A stretch of DNA of 64,000 nucleotides from Bombardia bombarda (taxonomy: Eukaryota; Ascomycota; Sordariomycetes; Sordariales; Lasiosphaeriaceae). The stretch is from positions 496,001 to 560,000 of the forward strand of contig JAULSR010000011.1 of NCBI GenBank assembly GCA_030512295.1. Direction: 5' to 3'. The position numbers were made by a program, and so were the translations under genes. The notes beneath the pieces were generated by a model. That model was not told the origin of the DNA, searched no databases, and worked only from the letters and a program-made list of their open reading frames with translations. Positions 44,701-56,500 of the stretch are shown here, one piece after another (position 1 is the stretch's first letter; each line of letters starts with the position of its first letter).

Positions 44701-45183
44701 TACCCATCTTTTTTGCCATTTTATTATATTTCTGTACTTAGTGCTTACACATCCTGTCATTTTCATAATATTGCATTTGTTGATAGTGTTGTGGGATACG
44801 AAAAAGCACTATTAGATCCATTATGTAGAGCTAATAACATTTGGGCAATTTGATTGCTTAATAGGTAACTGGGATATCGTTCACTTTAGTGTGCCTGCTT
44901 TTTAGCCTTGAGGACTCAGTATGTCAACGACTTGTATAATATCTCTGTCTGATTATGAAAATCCGCCTCAGAGGCCTCTGCACCAAGTAGAGCTGGGGTT
45001 TCCCGCCGCTCCTATCTTCAATCGATCAAGCAAACCTCCTCTTACAAAATATATTTTGACACCTTCCCCTGCCGGCGGGCAGCATGACTATTGTACTATT
45101 GAAGAGCTGGGTTCAACTAGCTGGCCTATGTATAACCCAACACCCCATGTTAAAGTCAACAAAGTTGACTCAACGGTCGAAAG
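44701..45183. other. Convergent 3' flanks
   Basis: This 483-bp AT-rich stretch lies between the MFS stop and the pseudogene 3' end. Nothing recognisable. Confidence 0.45.
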
Positions 45184-46826
45184 TCAGACCTCTTTTAATT
45201 TCGCGTCCTTTTTGGCTTTCTCGATCTCAATCTTGTTCTTGCGATCTTGTAACAGGGCATAGGCGCTAACGCCCGCCGTGACTACATGTCAATGGTATCG
45301 AAACGGCCCAATATATCCAGAAATAGCTGCCGGCAACGTCGGTTATACTCGACGCATCCCAGTTGAAGAGTGGCATTGCGAAAAGGGCTTGTTAGATACG
45401 GATGTTGGTGCACAAGCACATAATACACTATTCGGCTGGATCGAGACAGTAAGGGCTAACAGAGACGTACCGAGATAAAGGTTCCGGGCAGGAAAAGTGT
45501 CGTCAGGTAGGCAATAATCTTCATTGCGGAACTATCGCGTTTGCTTGCTGACGCCAGCTCTTTCGAGTCTGCTGCGATGCTGATGTTTACATCATTGTCG
45601 GTCATCGATATGAGATTGAATAGCTTTTAAAGGCACCAGACCATTTGTCTGTTAGAGTACAAAAAGCAGAGAGAGAAAGGAAAAAAAACACAACAAAAAA
45701 CTCACCACACTTTGCTGCGACTGAATCCTATCATGCAAGGAATGGAGCCAAGAGCTCCATCCGCTGCCTCAAAATCCGGCTTTGGGCTAAGCCTTCCAGG
45801 TGGGAGAAGGCGGAGGCAGAGCCGACGTAATCCTTCATGTTGTCCATTTCTTTAAGGGTGTAGTTGTGCATAGTGATGAGGGCCTCTAGATCTGACTTTC
45901 GATAGGCAAAGTCGCAGCGATGGAACCTAGGTCGCGTGAGAGCTGGTAATAGTCTTGGCGTGGCGCCAAAGATTCCCCTTCAAGTTTTTTGATGCCGTCT
46001 GTACCCAAGAAGGCGAAGCCAGTCTTGCTTTCAATTGCTATAAGTCCGTCCTGGAGGCGGTTGAGGTCGCCGAAGATGATGCCGAGGAAGAGCTCGGCTA
46101 TGATAGTGTGGATGAGCAGAGGGTGGGGAAACTTAAGAAATTCAGATACGATTGCGTCGAGGATCCAATTGCCAAACATATAAGCATAGTGGTGGTCTAT
46201 GGTAATGTACCCAATGGTTATGTTTGTGATCGAGTCGTATTTCAGCATGCACGAGAAAGTATGCTGAAACATGTGGAGGATGAATACTAGTACATCCGCA
46301 TGCCCTTTTAGTACATGCTCATGGCTATTCTCAAGATAGTGTTCAGAGGCAGTGGGAGGAATCACTTGCCCGTTTGTCCTGGGATGAAATTGTATGCCCT
46401 ACACACGCCCCTCCATGACGCCATTATGTATTTGTGCTGTCTAGGCAAACCGAGCAAGGTTGTAATTTCATGAGTATTAGTTGCGCCAAATGGAATGTTG
46501 GGATCTTCCGTGCCCTTCCTGCCCCTGCAGACCAGGCGTAGACCGGCGTCTGGTGGCTGGCCAGTTGCCGACTTTGGAGCCTCGCTGCCCAACCAAGCCG
46601 CGACGTCCTCTTCTTCTATACTCTCATACCTCTCTGGGAGAGACGTATTTGCACCATCGCCGTACACCCAGCATTCCAATTTCAGTATTTTAAAAACTTC
46701 AGATGACGTCGACTCTGGAAGCGAGGATGAGCGCGAATCGGGTCGCGAGAGCGGGCGTGGGGGTGTCGAGGAGGATGAGCGGCGTTGCACAGCTGGCGAT
46801 GACGATTGCTGAGGCCCACTCTGCAT
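45184..46826 (-). pseudogene. CorA-like Mg2+ transporter-family protein, multiply frameshifted
   Basis: Pieces in several minus-strand frames follow the order of fungal CorA-like proteins: a Ser-rich N-terminus (46826), a globular part with YESIEEEDVAAWLG, then SCMLKYDSITNITIGYI and FPHPLLIHTIIAELF, a helical part LEALITMHNYTLKEMDNMK, DRIQSQQSV, LFNLISMTDNDVNISIA, and the membrane end DSSAMKIIAYLTTLFLPGT, then FAMPLFNWDAS and SYFWIYWAVSIPLT and a charged tail stopping at 45184. Plausible introns explain some joins. The switches near 45907 (IAATL to AYRKSDLEAL), 45740-45765 and 45283 need single-base indels. At least three lesions make it a decayed gene. The family is linked to divalent-cation transport by its two-helix end, but many fungal members lack the GMN motif, as this one does. 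Confidence 0.7.
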
Positions 46827-47757
46827 GATGTGAAAGTGAGGACAGATTATGGTACAAAACTCAAAGATAGGTATATATTTTAGTTCCTACGTTGAGTAGG
46901 TGCTAATATGAAGGATGCGCGTTGTCGTTTGCTCTGATGTCGTTACTGTCGCCTGTGTTGGTCGATCTCTTGTGTCGTGAAAGGTTTGAGTCGGAGCCTG
47001 ACAGCGAGAGGAATTGGAAGCAGTGCACAGTGTATCGGTGCTGATTCGCGCGAGAAAAATGCACTATTATGGAGGCCTCTTGGGCCGAGAGGTGCGGGAG
47101 TTAGGCGGTAAATCTTCGTGCCTGCGCCATGCAGCTGGTTGATTCTCGTTTTCCCACCTCCTCTAGGCAGGAGCGAGGGGGAGGTCACGAGACAGGCAGC
47201 CATTTCCTCACCACCGCCTAGATAAGAAACGCATAGACTTACTTTGACAACTCATAACCACACGACCAACTTATAGGTCCAGGTGAAGCAGCACTATGCA
47301 GCTTTTGTGTTTTGCTGCGCTCGGCCTTGATCCAGTCAACAAGGTGCAAGATGCTGGGTAGTTGTAAGATTGAAATTCGACTATATCACTCCTGGGCTGA
47401 TCGGGGGCGCATGTATAGGTCATCTTATGGAGTAGATGCAGTCGTCTACGCGGCATGGACCCCCGGGGGGTGCTGAAGTCGGTGGGAGGGCATGGCTTGT
47501 TTCCTGCGGGCGGGATTTCGCGATTTTTCTTTTTCTTTTTCCTTTTCCTGTTGTTCCACCGGATGGGAGACGGGGCTTTTTAAGTTTCATCTATCGTTCT
47601 ATTTCTCTTCTCCCACCTTGCTGCTTTCTGTCTCTTTCTCCACATTCTTTTTCTGCATAGCTCTTTATGATTTTAACACAACAGTCTGTTTCTGAACGTC
47701 TCCTACTATTTGTGACATTGCTATTGAGATATAGTGCTGGTTAATATGTCTGGCCCC
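46827..47757. other. Intergenic, 0.9 kb
   Basis: Lies between the CorA-like pseudogene start and the 3' end of the NLR gene; both are transcribed leftwards. It has a T/C-rich stretch at 47520-47660 and no supported gene. Confidence 0.45.
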
Positions 47758-47787
47758 ATCTACAACTATCCCACTTACAACTATCCC
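47758..47787. repeat. Two 15-bp units flanking NLR 3' end
   Basis: ATCTACAACTATCCC (47758-47772) and ACTTACAACTATCCC (47773-47787) are tandem units differing at two positions. The second unit recurs exactly in inverted orientation at 53226-53240 on the other side of the NLR gene. Confidence 0.75.
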
Positions 47788-47793
47788 TGCTGT

Positions 47794-50700
47794 TTACTCT
47801 GCCCAAAACCGATCCCACGCGGCAGTCCACTTGAACTCAAGTTCCTGCAACCAAGCCGCGACACCTTGGTTCTTCGTCGCGTCCTCGAACACCATGACAC
47901 CATCTTTGATCCCCTTCCAACCCTCAACCGGAGCTTTAATATGTTTATGTCCCTTGGGACATATCACGCGCCAGTTGGGCTTTGCTGCCGTCCCATTCTC
48001 TGTCTCGATCTTGTTCGTGTAGCACTCCTCGCAGAGATCCACGTCAGGGCAGTAGTAGCACAGGTAAAAAGGGCCACTTTCCCAGCTGCTGATAATCTTT
48101 TCACAGCCATTGCACGTGGTGTACGAATCATCATCATTTAAGTCAAACTCTTTTGATTCTTTCGAGTCCTCTGCTGCGGATGGCTTATCATCTGAGTGAG
48201 CCTTGGAAGTGTCAGGCGCCGGAAGCGACCCTAATGCTTCAGTGCCATCATTTGCTTTCGATTCTTTAAAGTCGCTCAGGACTGAGGGGGCAGCATCTGA
48301 TTGGATATCGGATGTATCAGGCGTGGGAGATGACTTTGATGCTTCAATGTCGTCGTTTGGTTTCTGCCCTGGCGTGTTGTTGTCAGGTAAAGAGTCTGTT
48401 ATAGCTTTCTCGTTGTTGAAGACGGCCATATCGACAATGTATAGTTGACAGCTCGATGCTATCTCCGCATCGCGCTTGAGACCGGGCAGGAGTGAAAGTA
48501 CCTTTGCCAGCATGCGGAAGCTGGACTGGTCGTTGCCATGCTTATTGTCCGTTAATAAATCCATGCAATGGCGGAAAGTCAACATCGCCATTGAGTGAAA
48601 CTCGTCAGCCGGGCCCATCTTGCGCATCATGATTGCCATTGGTACGGCTGTCTGAGACATGCTAGGATCGAAGCTTTCGTCCTGAGTCTCTTTTAGTCGC
48701 TCCAACAGCCGCTTCATTTCTTTCCAGGCCTCCATTTTGCCCTCTACGTCCAGGGTTCGAAAATCCTCTAAAAGAATGGTTGAGAGCTCCCAGCTGGCAG
48801 TAGATATCATCCAATAGCTGTAACCACGGGTCTTGTCCATTGCCTGTTGGATGAGCTGCTTGGCAGTAGCGGCGTCATTGAGGACCCGAAAGTGGAACTT
48901 CGCAAGCGTGAACCTGGACCACTGGAATGCATCGCGTTCTTTGTCTGTCCACTGTATTGCCTTCTGATAAAAAGCCGTGATCAGATCTTGCTTTTCAAGT
49001 TTGATTCCAGCTTGTTGAATATATCCCTCATCGATATCACCTGTCCAATAGTTGAGGTAGCTACCCAAGTCCTCTGCATTGGCGTGACTCAGGGTTCGTA
49101 GGATGTATTCCCACTCTGCAGCTTTTCCGAGTTCTCTAATGAGTGACCAAAGAAACTGTGGTTGGATTCGAAACGAATCAAGCTTGCTTGCCTCCTCGAT
49201 GCTTTCCATAGCTTGCTCAGCCATGCCAAGTTGGATCAGGATCTTGGCCTTAGTGAGGTAAAGCTCATTGAGAATCGAAGGGTTATTGCTGACAGCATCC
49301 TTGAGTTTAATCGCTTCATCGAAAGAGCTTATTGATTCCTGAAGCATACTTTTTCGCTTCTCCTCAGTGTCAAGTGGCTTATCTTCTTTAGCGTCTTTTG
49401 CAGTCGGATCATCTGACGTAAAGTTCGTGTCCTCGGTGAAGCTATAAGCTGTGCTACCGATATCATAATAAATGTCAAATCGAGTTTTGGCATCTTTTGC
49501 TAGTGACAAACCACGCTTGGCTTGCACAAGGGCTTCGAGATAATATGACGAGTATCTCAAAGCCAAGGCAACCCGGCGAAATGTTTGTGCAGACTGGCCG
49601 ATTTCCCAGAAGGCTTCCGCAACGGCATGAAATGCTTTATCCTTAATTGTCTCATTCTCTTTGTAGTCATTCTCAAAATAGTCGAAGATGACGTGGTTTC
49701 GCCGCAGTTGAAACTCTTTCTGGTGAGCTAAGGCAAACGAACGGTGGGCAAAGCGGAAGGACAGGTATGCCTCTTGTGGCGTACTGGCGACAAACCAGTT
49801 CGAGACATGGCCTCGTGCGAGCTTGATAAGCACGTGTCCGTCATCCTCCAAAACAGTGTGGATCCAATCGACGATTGTTGAGTCGGAAAGCACATCAGGA
49901 GGGATTCTGCTTCCGACCTCGATCCATGCATTGAAGATGGCCATGCTCTTTTCGAAGTCGATATCGCCCGTCTCAAATATGCTTGCAGAATCCTTTTCGT
50001 CCTCTGGCGACGCGAAAGCGCTATACTCGATGCACCGGAGACATCGATTCTCATTTTGGCAAATAGAAAACAGACCTTCGAGGACAGTCCTTTTCTCCTC
50101 ATCTGTTGTGCGAGAAATATCTATCTCTAACAGATGGGATAGCCACTTCCGCCCAGCATACTGAGCAATATTCGCCATTTCGTCGCCCTCCTTGGTTTCT
50201 TGATGGACCAGAATGTTGCAGATCATTTTGAACATCATAACCTGGGCAGGCGTAGGGTTGTTCTTGTCTTCAAGTACAACATCATGTAAGTAATTGCGCA
50301 TGGCAGACTCTCTGAATGCTAGTAATCCATCTAGAATCTGTCGTGGTCTGTTTTTGTCCATTGTGCTGTCAGATGTTGCCTCAATATCGTCACTGAGACC
50401 TGTGGTGTCTTCAGTGCCCGAATCATCCTCTTGAGATGTGGTGTTTACTGCAGAGAATCGGAGGAGACTGGTTATACTTCTATTAGTTGCAAGGAGGTCT
50501 TGAGTTGATTTAGGCTGACTTACTTGGACAACCTCCCATCCAGTTCTTCATCGATGTTGATAGCATCTTTGCCATTGCCCGTCAGCCTGAGAAGGTCTTT
50601 CGCATCACTGAGGTTTAGATATGATTTAGAATATGCCAACCAGGTAAAGAGATTACGAAGCATCTCCTTTTCGCCCTTCGAGCAATATTTAAGACACTCA

Positions 50701-52560
50701 TTGTACAGAGCCTCATAAATCTTTGTTGTGTTCTGAGGTAGGTCGTCGAGCTCGTTGGAGATCAGCTGCTCTTTCCGCAATCTATTCAGCCGTAAGAGCA
50801 TGTACTCAATGTACAGAAAACCTGGAGCACAACCATGGTCAATAAAAAGACTTAGTTTTAGTCATTGAGGAATTTTGCGAGCGACACTTACTATCAGCTT
50901 TCGCAACAAGACTGGCTGCAACTTTCCTTCGAAGTCCTCTTCGTCGAATATTCCTCAATTCTGGAAGTTCCTTCATGCGCGAGCGAGTAAAGATTTTGAG
51001 ATCATGTCTTATCTTATCCAAGCTCAAGTTAAGCTTGTTGAACGAAAGATCTCCCAGAGACTTTTCGATTTCCGGGCTCTGGTTACTCGTGAAAATGAAC
51101 CGAATATTGAGAGCCTTGGTAACTGCCTCGCGGATGCGACCTATCAGCTCCAGCTGGTCACTTTCGTCCAGTTGATCCACTGAGTCAAGTATTATCACGA
51201 CGTGTCTTTTGGGGTTTGCGAATTTCGATGTAAAGAGACCCTCCCACTTCTTATCACTTGTGTCTAGCTCACCAGGAGGGAAAGTGATACGCTTTATCTC
51301 GTTGCAATACGCGGCGTTCTGTTCGGCAATCTGAATGGCGACCGAAAAATACATGTTCTCAAGATCTTCTTCCTGACCTAAGCTGTCAAAGAAATAGACG
51401 CCAACCGAGGCCTGGTCTTCAAAGTTTAGATCGACGAGAAGTCTTTCGAAGATGGAGTAAGAAAGTGATGATTTCCCCATCCCCGTGCTACCAGAGATCC
51501 AAAGACAGTGAGTTGTTCGATCAAGTACACTCTGGTAGCCTTGGTCCTGCTGAATCCAGTCGAAAGTTCCCTGGATAAAGGCCTCTTTCAATTGTCTCTG
51601 GCGAATTTTGAGGCTTGCATGGGAAGGCGAGCCAAACCTCTGCCTCACCATGTCAATTGCCTGAGACTTCACAGCGCCAGAATCTTTGGCCTGGCTGTTT
51701 TGCTTCCCTTGACTCTGTTGCTTTCCATCTGGCCTAGACCGCTGAGAGGCCTGGTTGCTTACGAGTCGTTGCAAGATCTCTACGCTTGTTCGGCCGTAGG
51801 TAAGGGTTTCTTGCATGTTTCCTTGCAGCTGGTATGTGAGGGCGATGTTTGTTGATAATTGCCCTGATATGGAATCAAGCTTGCCGTGTGTTAACATGCT
51901 ATCTTGGGCATTCTCAACGGCGTACTTCAGTGTCTGTATGATGGTGGTTGACTCGAGATACGACAGATTATCGTTCAGCTTCTTATAGGCTGTCTGCAGC
52001 TCCTCGTCGTTGCCTTGATAGAGAGCCTTTGCCCACTTCTTGAGCCGACCAAGCGGTTTGGTGCAGTATGACTGTGCAATAGCACATATGCGAAGTATGG
52101 CAGCGAAGACGTTGATGAGCGCCTCCTGGTACTGACTCTCCGTTGGGAGCTTGCCCTCGAGAAGCGACATTCTTCGCATGAAGGTATGCATCAGCTCGAA
52201 GAAGGATTCGATCACGTCAAAGTCCTCGGACACCTTCTTTGCGGCGGTCAACACGCATGTGAAGGCTGTGAGGATGGCGGTGCTGGGAGGAAAGGCGGCA
52301 CTGGCGCTGGTGGCCACGTTCTCGGCAATGCTTTGTATGATACCGCCATTGTCTCGAATGAAGGTGCGAATCTTGTCGAGCTTGCCTCTATGTCGATAGT
52401 CGTAGAAGTGCTGGAGCTCCTCGCCCTGGGCCCGTATGATCTGCTCGACAGTGAATTTGCTCTCTGGGCGTGTCGCCAGCCTGATATCTGCCGTGTTCTC
52501 GTAGTCGGCCAGAGCGGCGGCCCACAGCGCCCCAATATCCGACTGTCCCTCGGGTGCCAT
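47794..52560 (-). CDS. NLR-type STAND protein: Goodbye - NACHT - helical repeats - ZZ zinc finger
   Basis: Exons 52560-50892, 50821-50524 and 50467-47794 give 1,546 aa; an in-frame ATG at 52626 would add 22. Residues 8-210 match the fungal Goodbye domain (SAAFPPSTAILTAF, KKVSEDFDVIESFFELMH, GRLKKWAKALYQGNDEE). A NACHT core follows: LWISGSTGMGKSSLSYSIF (Walker A, about 354-365), HVVIILDSVDQLD (Walker B, near 452) and RFIFTSNQSPEIE, then a winged-helix part joined over intron 1 (DSFLYIEYMLLRLNRL, LFTWLAYSKSYLNLSDAKDL). The third exon codes for about 700 residues of alpha helices with TPR-like spacing, an acidic linker holding two imperfect 35-residue copies, and a C-terminal ZZ finger (CNGCEKIISSWESGPFYLC, CPDVDLCEECY). 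Fungal NLRs sense ligands through the repeats and signal through the N-terminal domain in incompatibility or immunity-like responses. The ligand is unknown. Confidence 0.9.
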
Positions 52561-53500
52561 GGTAATCGACGTGGATGAGCTGAAAACGATGTGGTTATTG
52601 CTGGCTCGAGTTCGACGGAGCTGCATGAAGGTTTGCTCAGCTTCATCTGCTCTAATGGAGTCATGTTGGTTGGTGCCTGAATGTTGCGCCGACTTTGGAG
52701 CTAAATGCTGACATGCCCAGGATCAGTCTTGGCGCTCGCCTCGACAGAATGAAACCATGCCTCCTCTTGGGGCGCCTACTGTGTAGATAGGCGGTGTGTG
52801 CGGGACGCCCAGCGTCTCTCACCCGCCGCCCTCATGCATCCTGGCTGCTTGGAGATCAATTGAAGCTGCCATGTCCTGCCTATGGAATGGAAGTACGCAT
52901 GGCGCAACGGTTGATTTGGTTGTTTTGCTGGTCGTGGTGAAAAAAGGACTCCGCGGGGGACTCGGGCTGGTGATCGAAAATTTACAGTGGTGCGAGTGGT
53001 CGGTCCATGGGCCACTCCTATTTCATTTCCTCGGCTGCGGTGGACGAACCTTGGCCCAAGATGCTCCTTCCCCAACTATTGTATGAGTAAAAAAGTCTGG
53101 CCCCCACCCCAATTTACCACCTAGCTGTATCCAAGTTTGACCTTTTTCTAGTATGTAACTCAAATGGAATGGTTATAGATAGGATGGTTGGAGGTCGGAG
53201 AATCATGAATGGGGTAGTTATAAATGGGATAGTTGTAAGTGGTGTAACGTTAGTTGTTATCTAAGTATCTTGTACCTAAGAAGTGAATTTCAATTGCCCC
53301 TGGCTGATACTGGCGACTTTAAATTCCGTGTTTTACACTCTAATCATCCGTAACTATAGCGGTATTACAGCGCTCTGACAATTTTGCTGAAAAGGCCAAG
53401 TCCATGTCACGCGACGCGTTTAGAGCCCACAAAGCCTGCCTGGAGCTTGGTCAAAACTCTGCCTTTTTGCTTCCGACAACAAAATCACCATGACCCCCCC
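52561..53500. other. Intergenic between NLR start and PKS 3' end
   Basis: The left part is the NLR promoter and leader. The right part carries the 15-bp repeat units. No gene is supported. Confidence 0.5.
53166..53240. repeat. Three 15-bp units, inverted relative to 47758-47787
   Basis: On the minus strand 53240-53226 is ACTTACAACTATCCC, 53225-53211 is ATTTATAACTACCCC and, after a 30-bp gap, 53180-53166 is ATCTATAACCATTCC. The first unit equals the unit at 47773-47787; with two bases to its left (CC) the exact match is 17 bp. They lie 5' of the NLR gene. Confidence 0.7.
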
Positions 53501-56500
53501 TCATACCGCTCGTATATCTTCTGTCTTCTCTACCACCAACGCGCCGATGGCAGCAATTGAAGCACCGCTACCTACAATCTCAAAAACGGCAACGGTGGCG
53601 CTAAAGTCACGTCGCACCCAATTGCGCAACTCGACGGCCATGAGGGAGTCGACGCCGTAGTCGGACAGAGGTCGCCGCTCGTCGATGTCTTCAGCAGCCA
53701 CACCCAAGGCACGTGCCAGCCTGCCTATCAGCGCAGTCATAACCACGAGAAGCTGACTTTTCTGGCCGGCTATGACCAAGTTGGGGTCGCAATAGACTTC
53801 AAGCACGGCGATGAGATCAGCCGCATCAACAGGGTTCATGTCACGGGCGTTGGTGCGGTTGCGGCGGTACTCTTCGCGTTCGGCGACGATGCCGGCATCG
53901 CGCATCCAGCCAAGATCGAGGCTTACCGATGTCTTTCCCACGCAGATAGCAGTTCGGTAACGAGCGAGGGCGTCCTGGAATGTGCAGCCGCCCGCGTAAT
54001 TGCTCTGCGCTGGACTGCCGTAGATGCCCGCCAACGAGGACAGTAAAATGAGGAAGTCCATGTCCTGGGGCAGCTGCTGGTGCAGATTCCAGGAAGAGTC
54101 GACTTTGGATCGCATGGAACGCTCCCATTGCGTGTGCGTCATGCCCTCAAAGATCGCATCTTGCAGATCCAGTGCCGAGTTGATACATCCCTTAATCGGC
54201 GGCATCTCGATGTCATTGCTGCAGTCTTGAAGAAGTGCCGCCAGCTCCGTCGCTGAGCCCACATTGCACCGTGGCGCCACCACTTGGCCTCCCTTCCTCT
54301 GAACTTTCGAAATAACGTCCAGAGCAGCTTGGGACGAAGCACCTGACCTCGATGGCACAATGAGGTATTTGGCTCCTTTATCGACCATCCACAACAGAAT
54401 GACGCGGCCCAGACCACCAAACCCCCCAACGACAACATAACTGCCTTGTGGATCGAAACGCCACGTACTTTTCTTTCGTATGAGCCTTGGGACAACTTCC
54501 TGACGATCTATATCAATAATGATTCGCCCCGTGTTCTTGCCGCTCTGCATGTACCGAAAGGCCTTTTCAACATCTTTGAGAGGGTAAACATGCAACGGGG
54601 CCGGCGAAGCTGCATGTCCTTCGGCGATAAGGCTCATGACAGATTGAATAAGCTGTCGGGTCAATCCCAAGTTTGTTTGAGAGATGTGGAGGAGGTCCAG
54701 AGCACAAAATGACACATTTTTTGCAAAGCGGCCCATTGGTAAAGCTGCATTTGCACCAATGTCCATCTTCCCAATCTCGATAAAGCGTCCATATGGAGCA
54801 ATGCAGTCCCAAGTCGCCTGCATCATCTCCCCAGAAAGTGAGTTGAGGACCACATCAACACCAACACTGCCTATGACGCGCATAACTCCCTTCGCGAAAG
54901 AAGTATCTCGGCTATAAAAGATGTGGTCGGCAGCAATTCCAAACTTGTTGATAAGCAGCTGCTTCTTATCATCAACGCCAACTGTAGCAAAGATTTCGGC
55001 GCCTATCAGCTTTGCAATCCATATGGCCACTTGGCCAGTACTGCCTGCGGCAGAGTGGATAAGGACTTTCTCCCCCTTTTGTAAGCGTGCGGTGTTGATC
55101 AGAGCCTGGTAAGCCGTCATACCTGGGTTGATAGCAGCGACGGCATCGTGGAACGAGACAGAGTCGGGAATCACAAGGACGGCTTCAAGAGACGCACGAG
55201 GGTATGTGCGCATACATCCCGGTGCAACCATACACACCCGATCCCCTGGCTGGACGCGGAACTTAGAATCGGCTACTGCGGCTCCAACGCATGTCACTAC
55301 CCCCGCGCAGTCAAAGCCCAGATCTTCTCGGCCGAGTCGACCGAGCGCAATGAATACATCACGGAAGGATACAGGCCATGCCTTGGCCCCAATCTCGACC
55401 TCCTCTGGTCCAAGGATGGAGGTGCCATCACCATCTGTGTCTACGTTCGTATCTCCATCTGGCCCATCTGGCCCATCTGGGACAAACATGAGAGTGTCAA
55501 GCATGCCAGGGGTCGCGACTTCAAGTTTCAGCGCAGGGCCCGGTAACCACGGTTCTTGGCGGACTCGCGGCTGGATTCGCTCTCTCCTATCTTCGTCCAA
55601 ATCACTGGCGCATATCATGCGGCCGATGTTCAGATAGCCGTTGCGCACTACGAACTCAACATCGACAGAAGGCTGCGAGTCTGGCTCTAAACAGGCTCGA
55701 ATGACCTGCGTGACGTGGCGTGCGTAGGCGGAAACCACAGTCTCTGGGACATCATAGTGACTGCCCAAAGACTCTATAGAGAGCGCCACAATATGTTTGT
55801 CAGACTCTTCAGACCGGATAGCGCGCAGGAATCCAGTGGCAACGCCGTACTGAGGGTCTGCAACCCCCTCCGTGCTCATATCCTTTATGCCAGGCGCCGT
55901 GACCCAAACAAGACTTTTCGTCTTCTTTACAAGTACCTGAACAGCGTGGAAATTGTACTCGTCAATTGTCGCGAGACGGGATGTTCCCACTTCCAGAAGG
56001 GATACAACGAGCGCATTGTCGAATGGTGTGATCTCGGACAGTTGGTCAAAGTAAACAATCTTCATGTCTATTCCGTGGTAGCCCCGCTGCTTTCCTTCCA
56101 GCAGTTGTGCAGCAACTGCCTGTTGTGCCCCCCCTTGATCGGCACGGGGATCAACGAGGAGTATTACCTCGGGTTTTTGGACTTGGGAATCAATCATTCC
56201 TCGTTCATGTTTCATTATGGCCGTGGACACCATAAGACTGAAACCAAAATCAGGCACTCTCAGGGTCAGATCCAGCCCCGAGAATCCAGCGTCGCAGACA
56301 AGAGTTTCCCAGTCTTGTTCTGTTATCAGCGGGCCGTTTTGACGCCACGGCTCAGTGGAGAGCCACCAGCCGGGAAGAGCCCCGAAACCTATATGGGCAT
56401 ACGGGGAATCTACCACCGTGATCTCGGCGTTGGTGAGGTAGCCGCCGGGACGAAGCAATGAGCGCATGTGCGCCAGCGTAGACGCCAGCTTGGTCGTCGC

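Noticed and set aside
45184..46826. RIP as the cause of decay of the CorA-like gene
   Set aside because: The visible lesions are indels; there is no marked run of TpA-rich C-to-T changes or stop-codon clusters.
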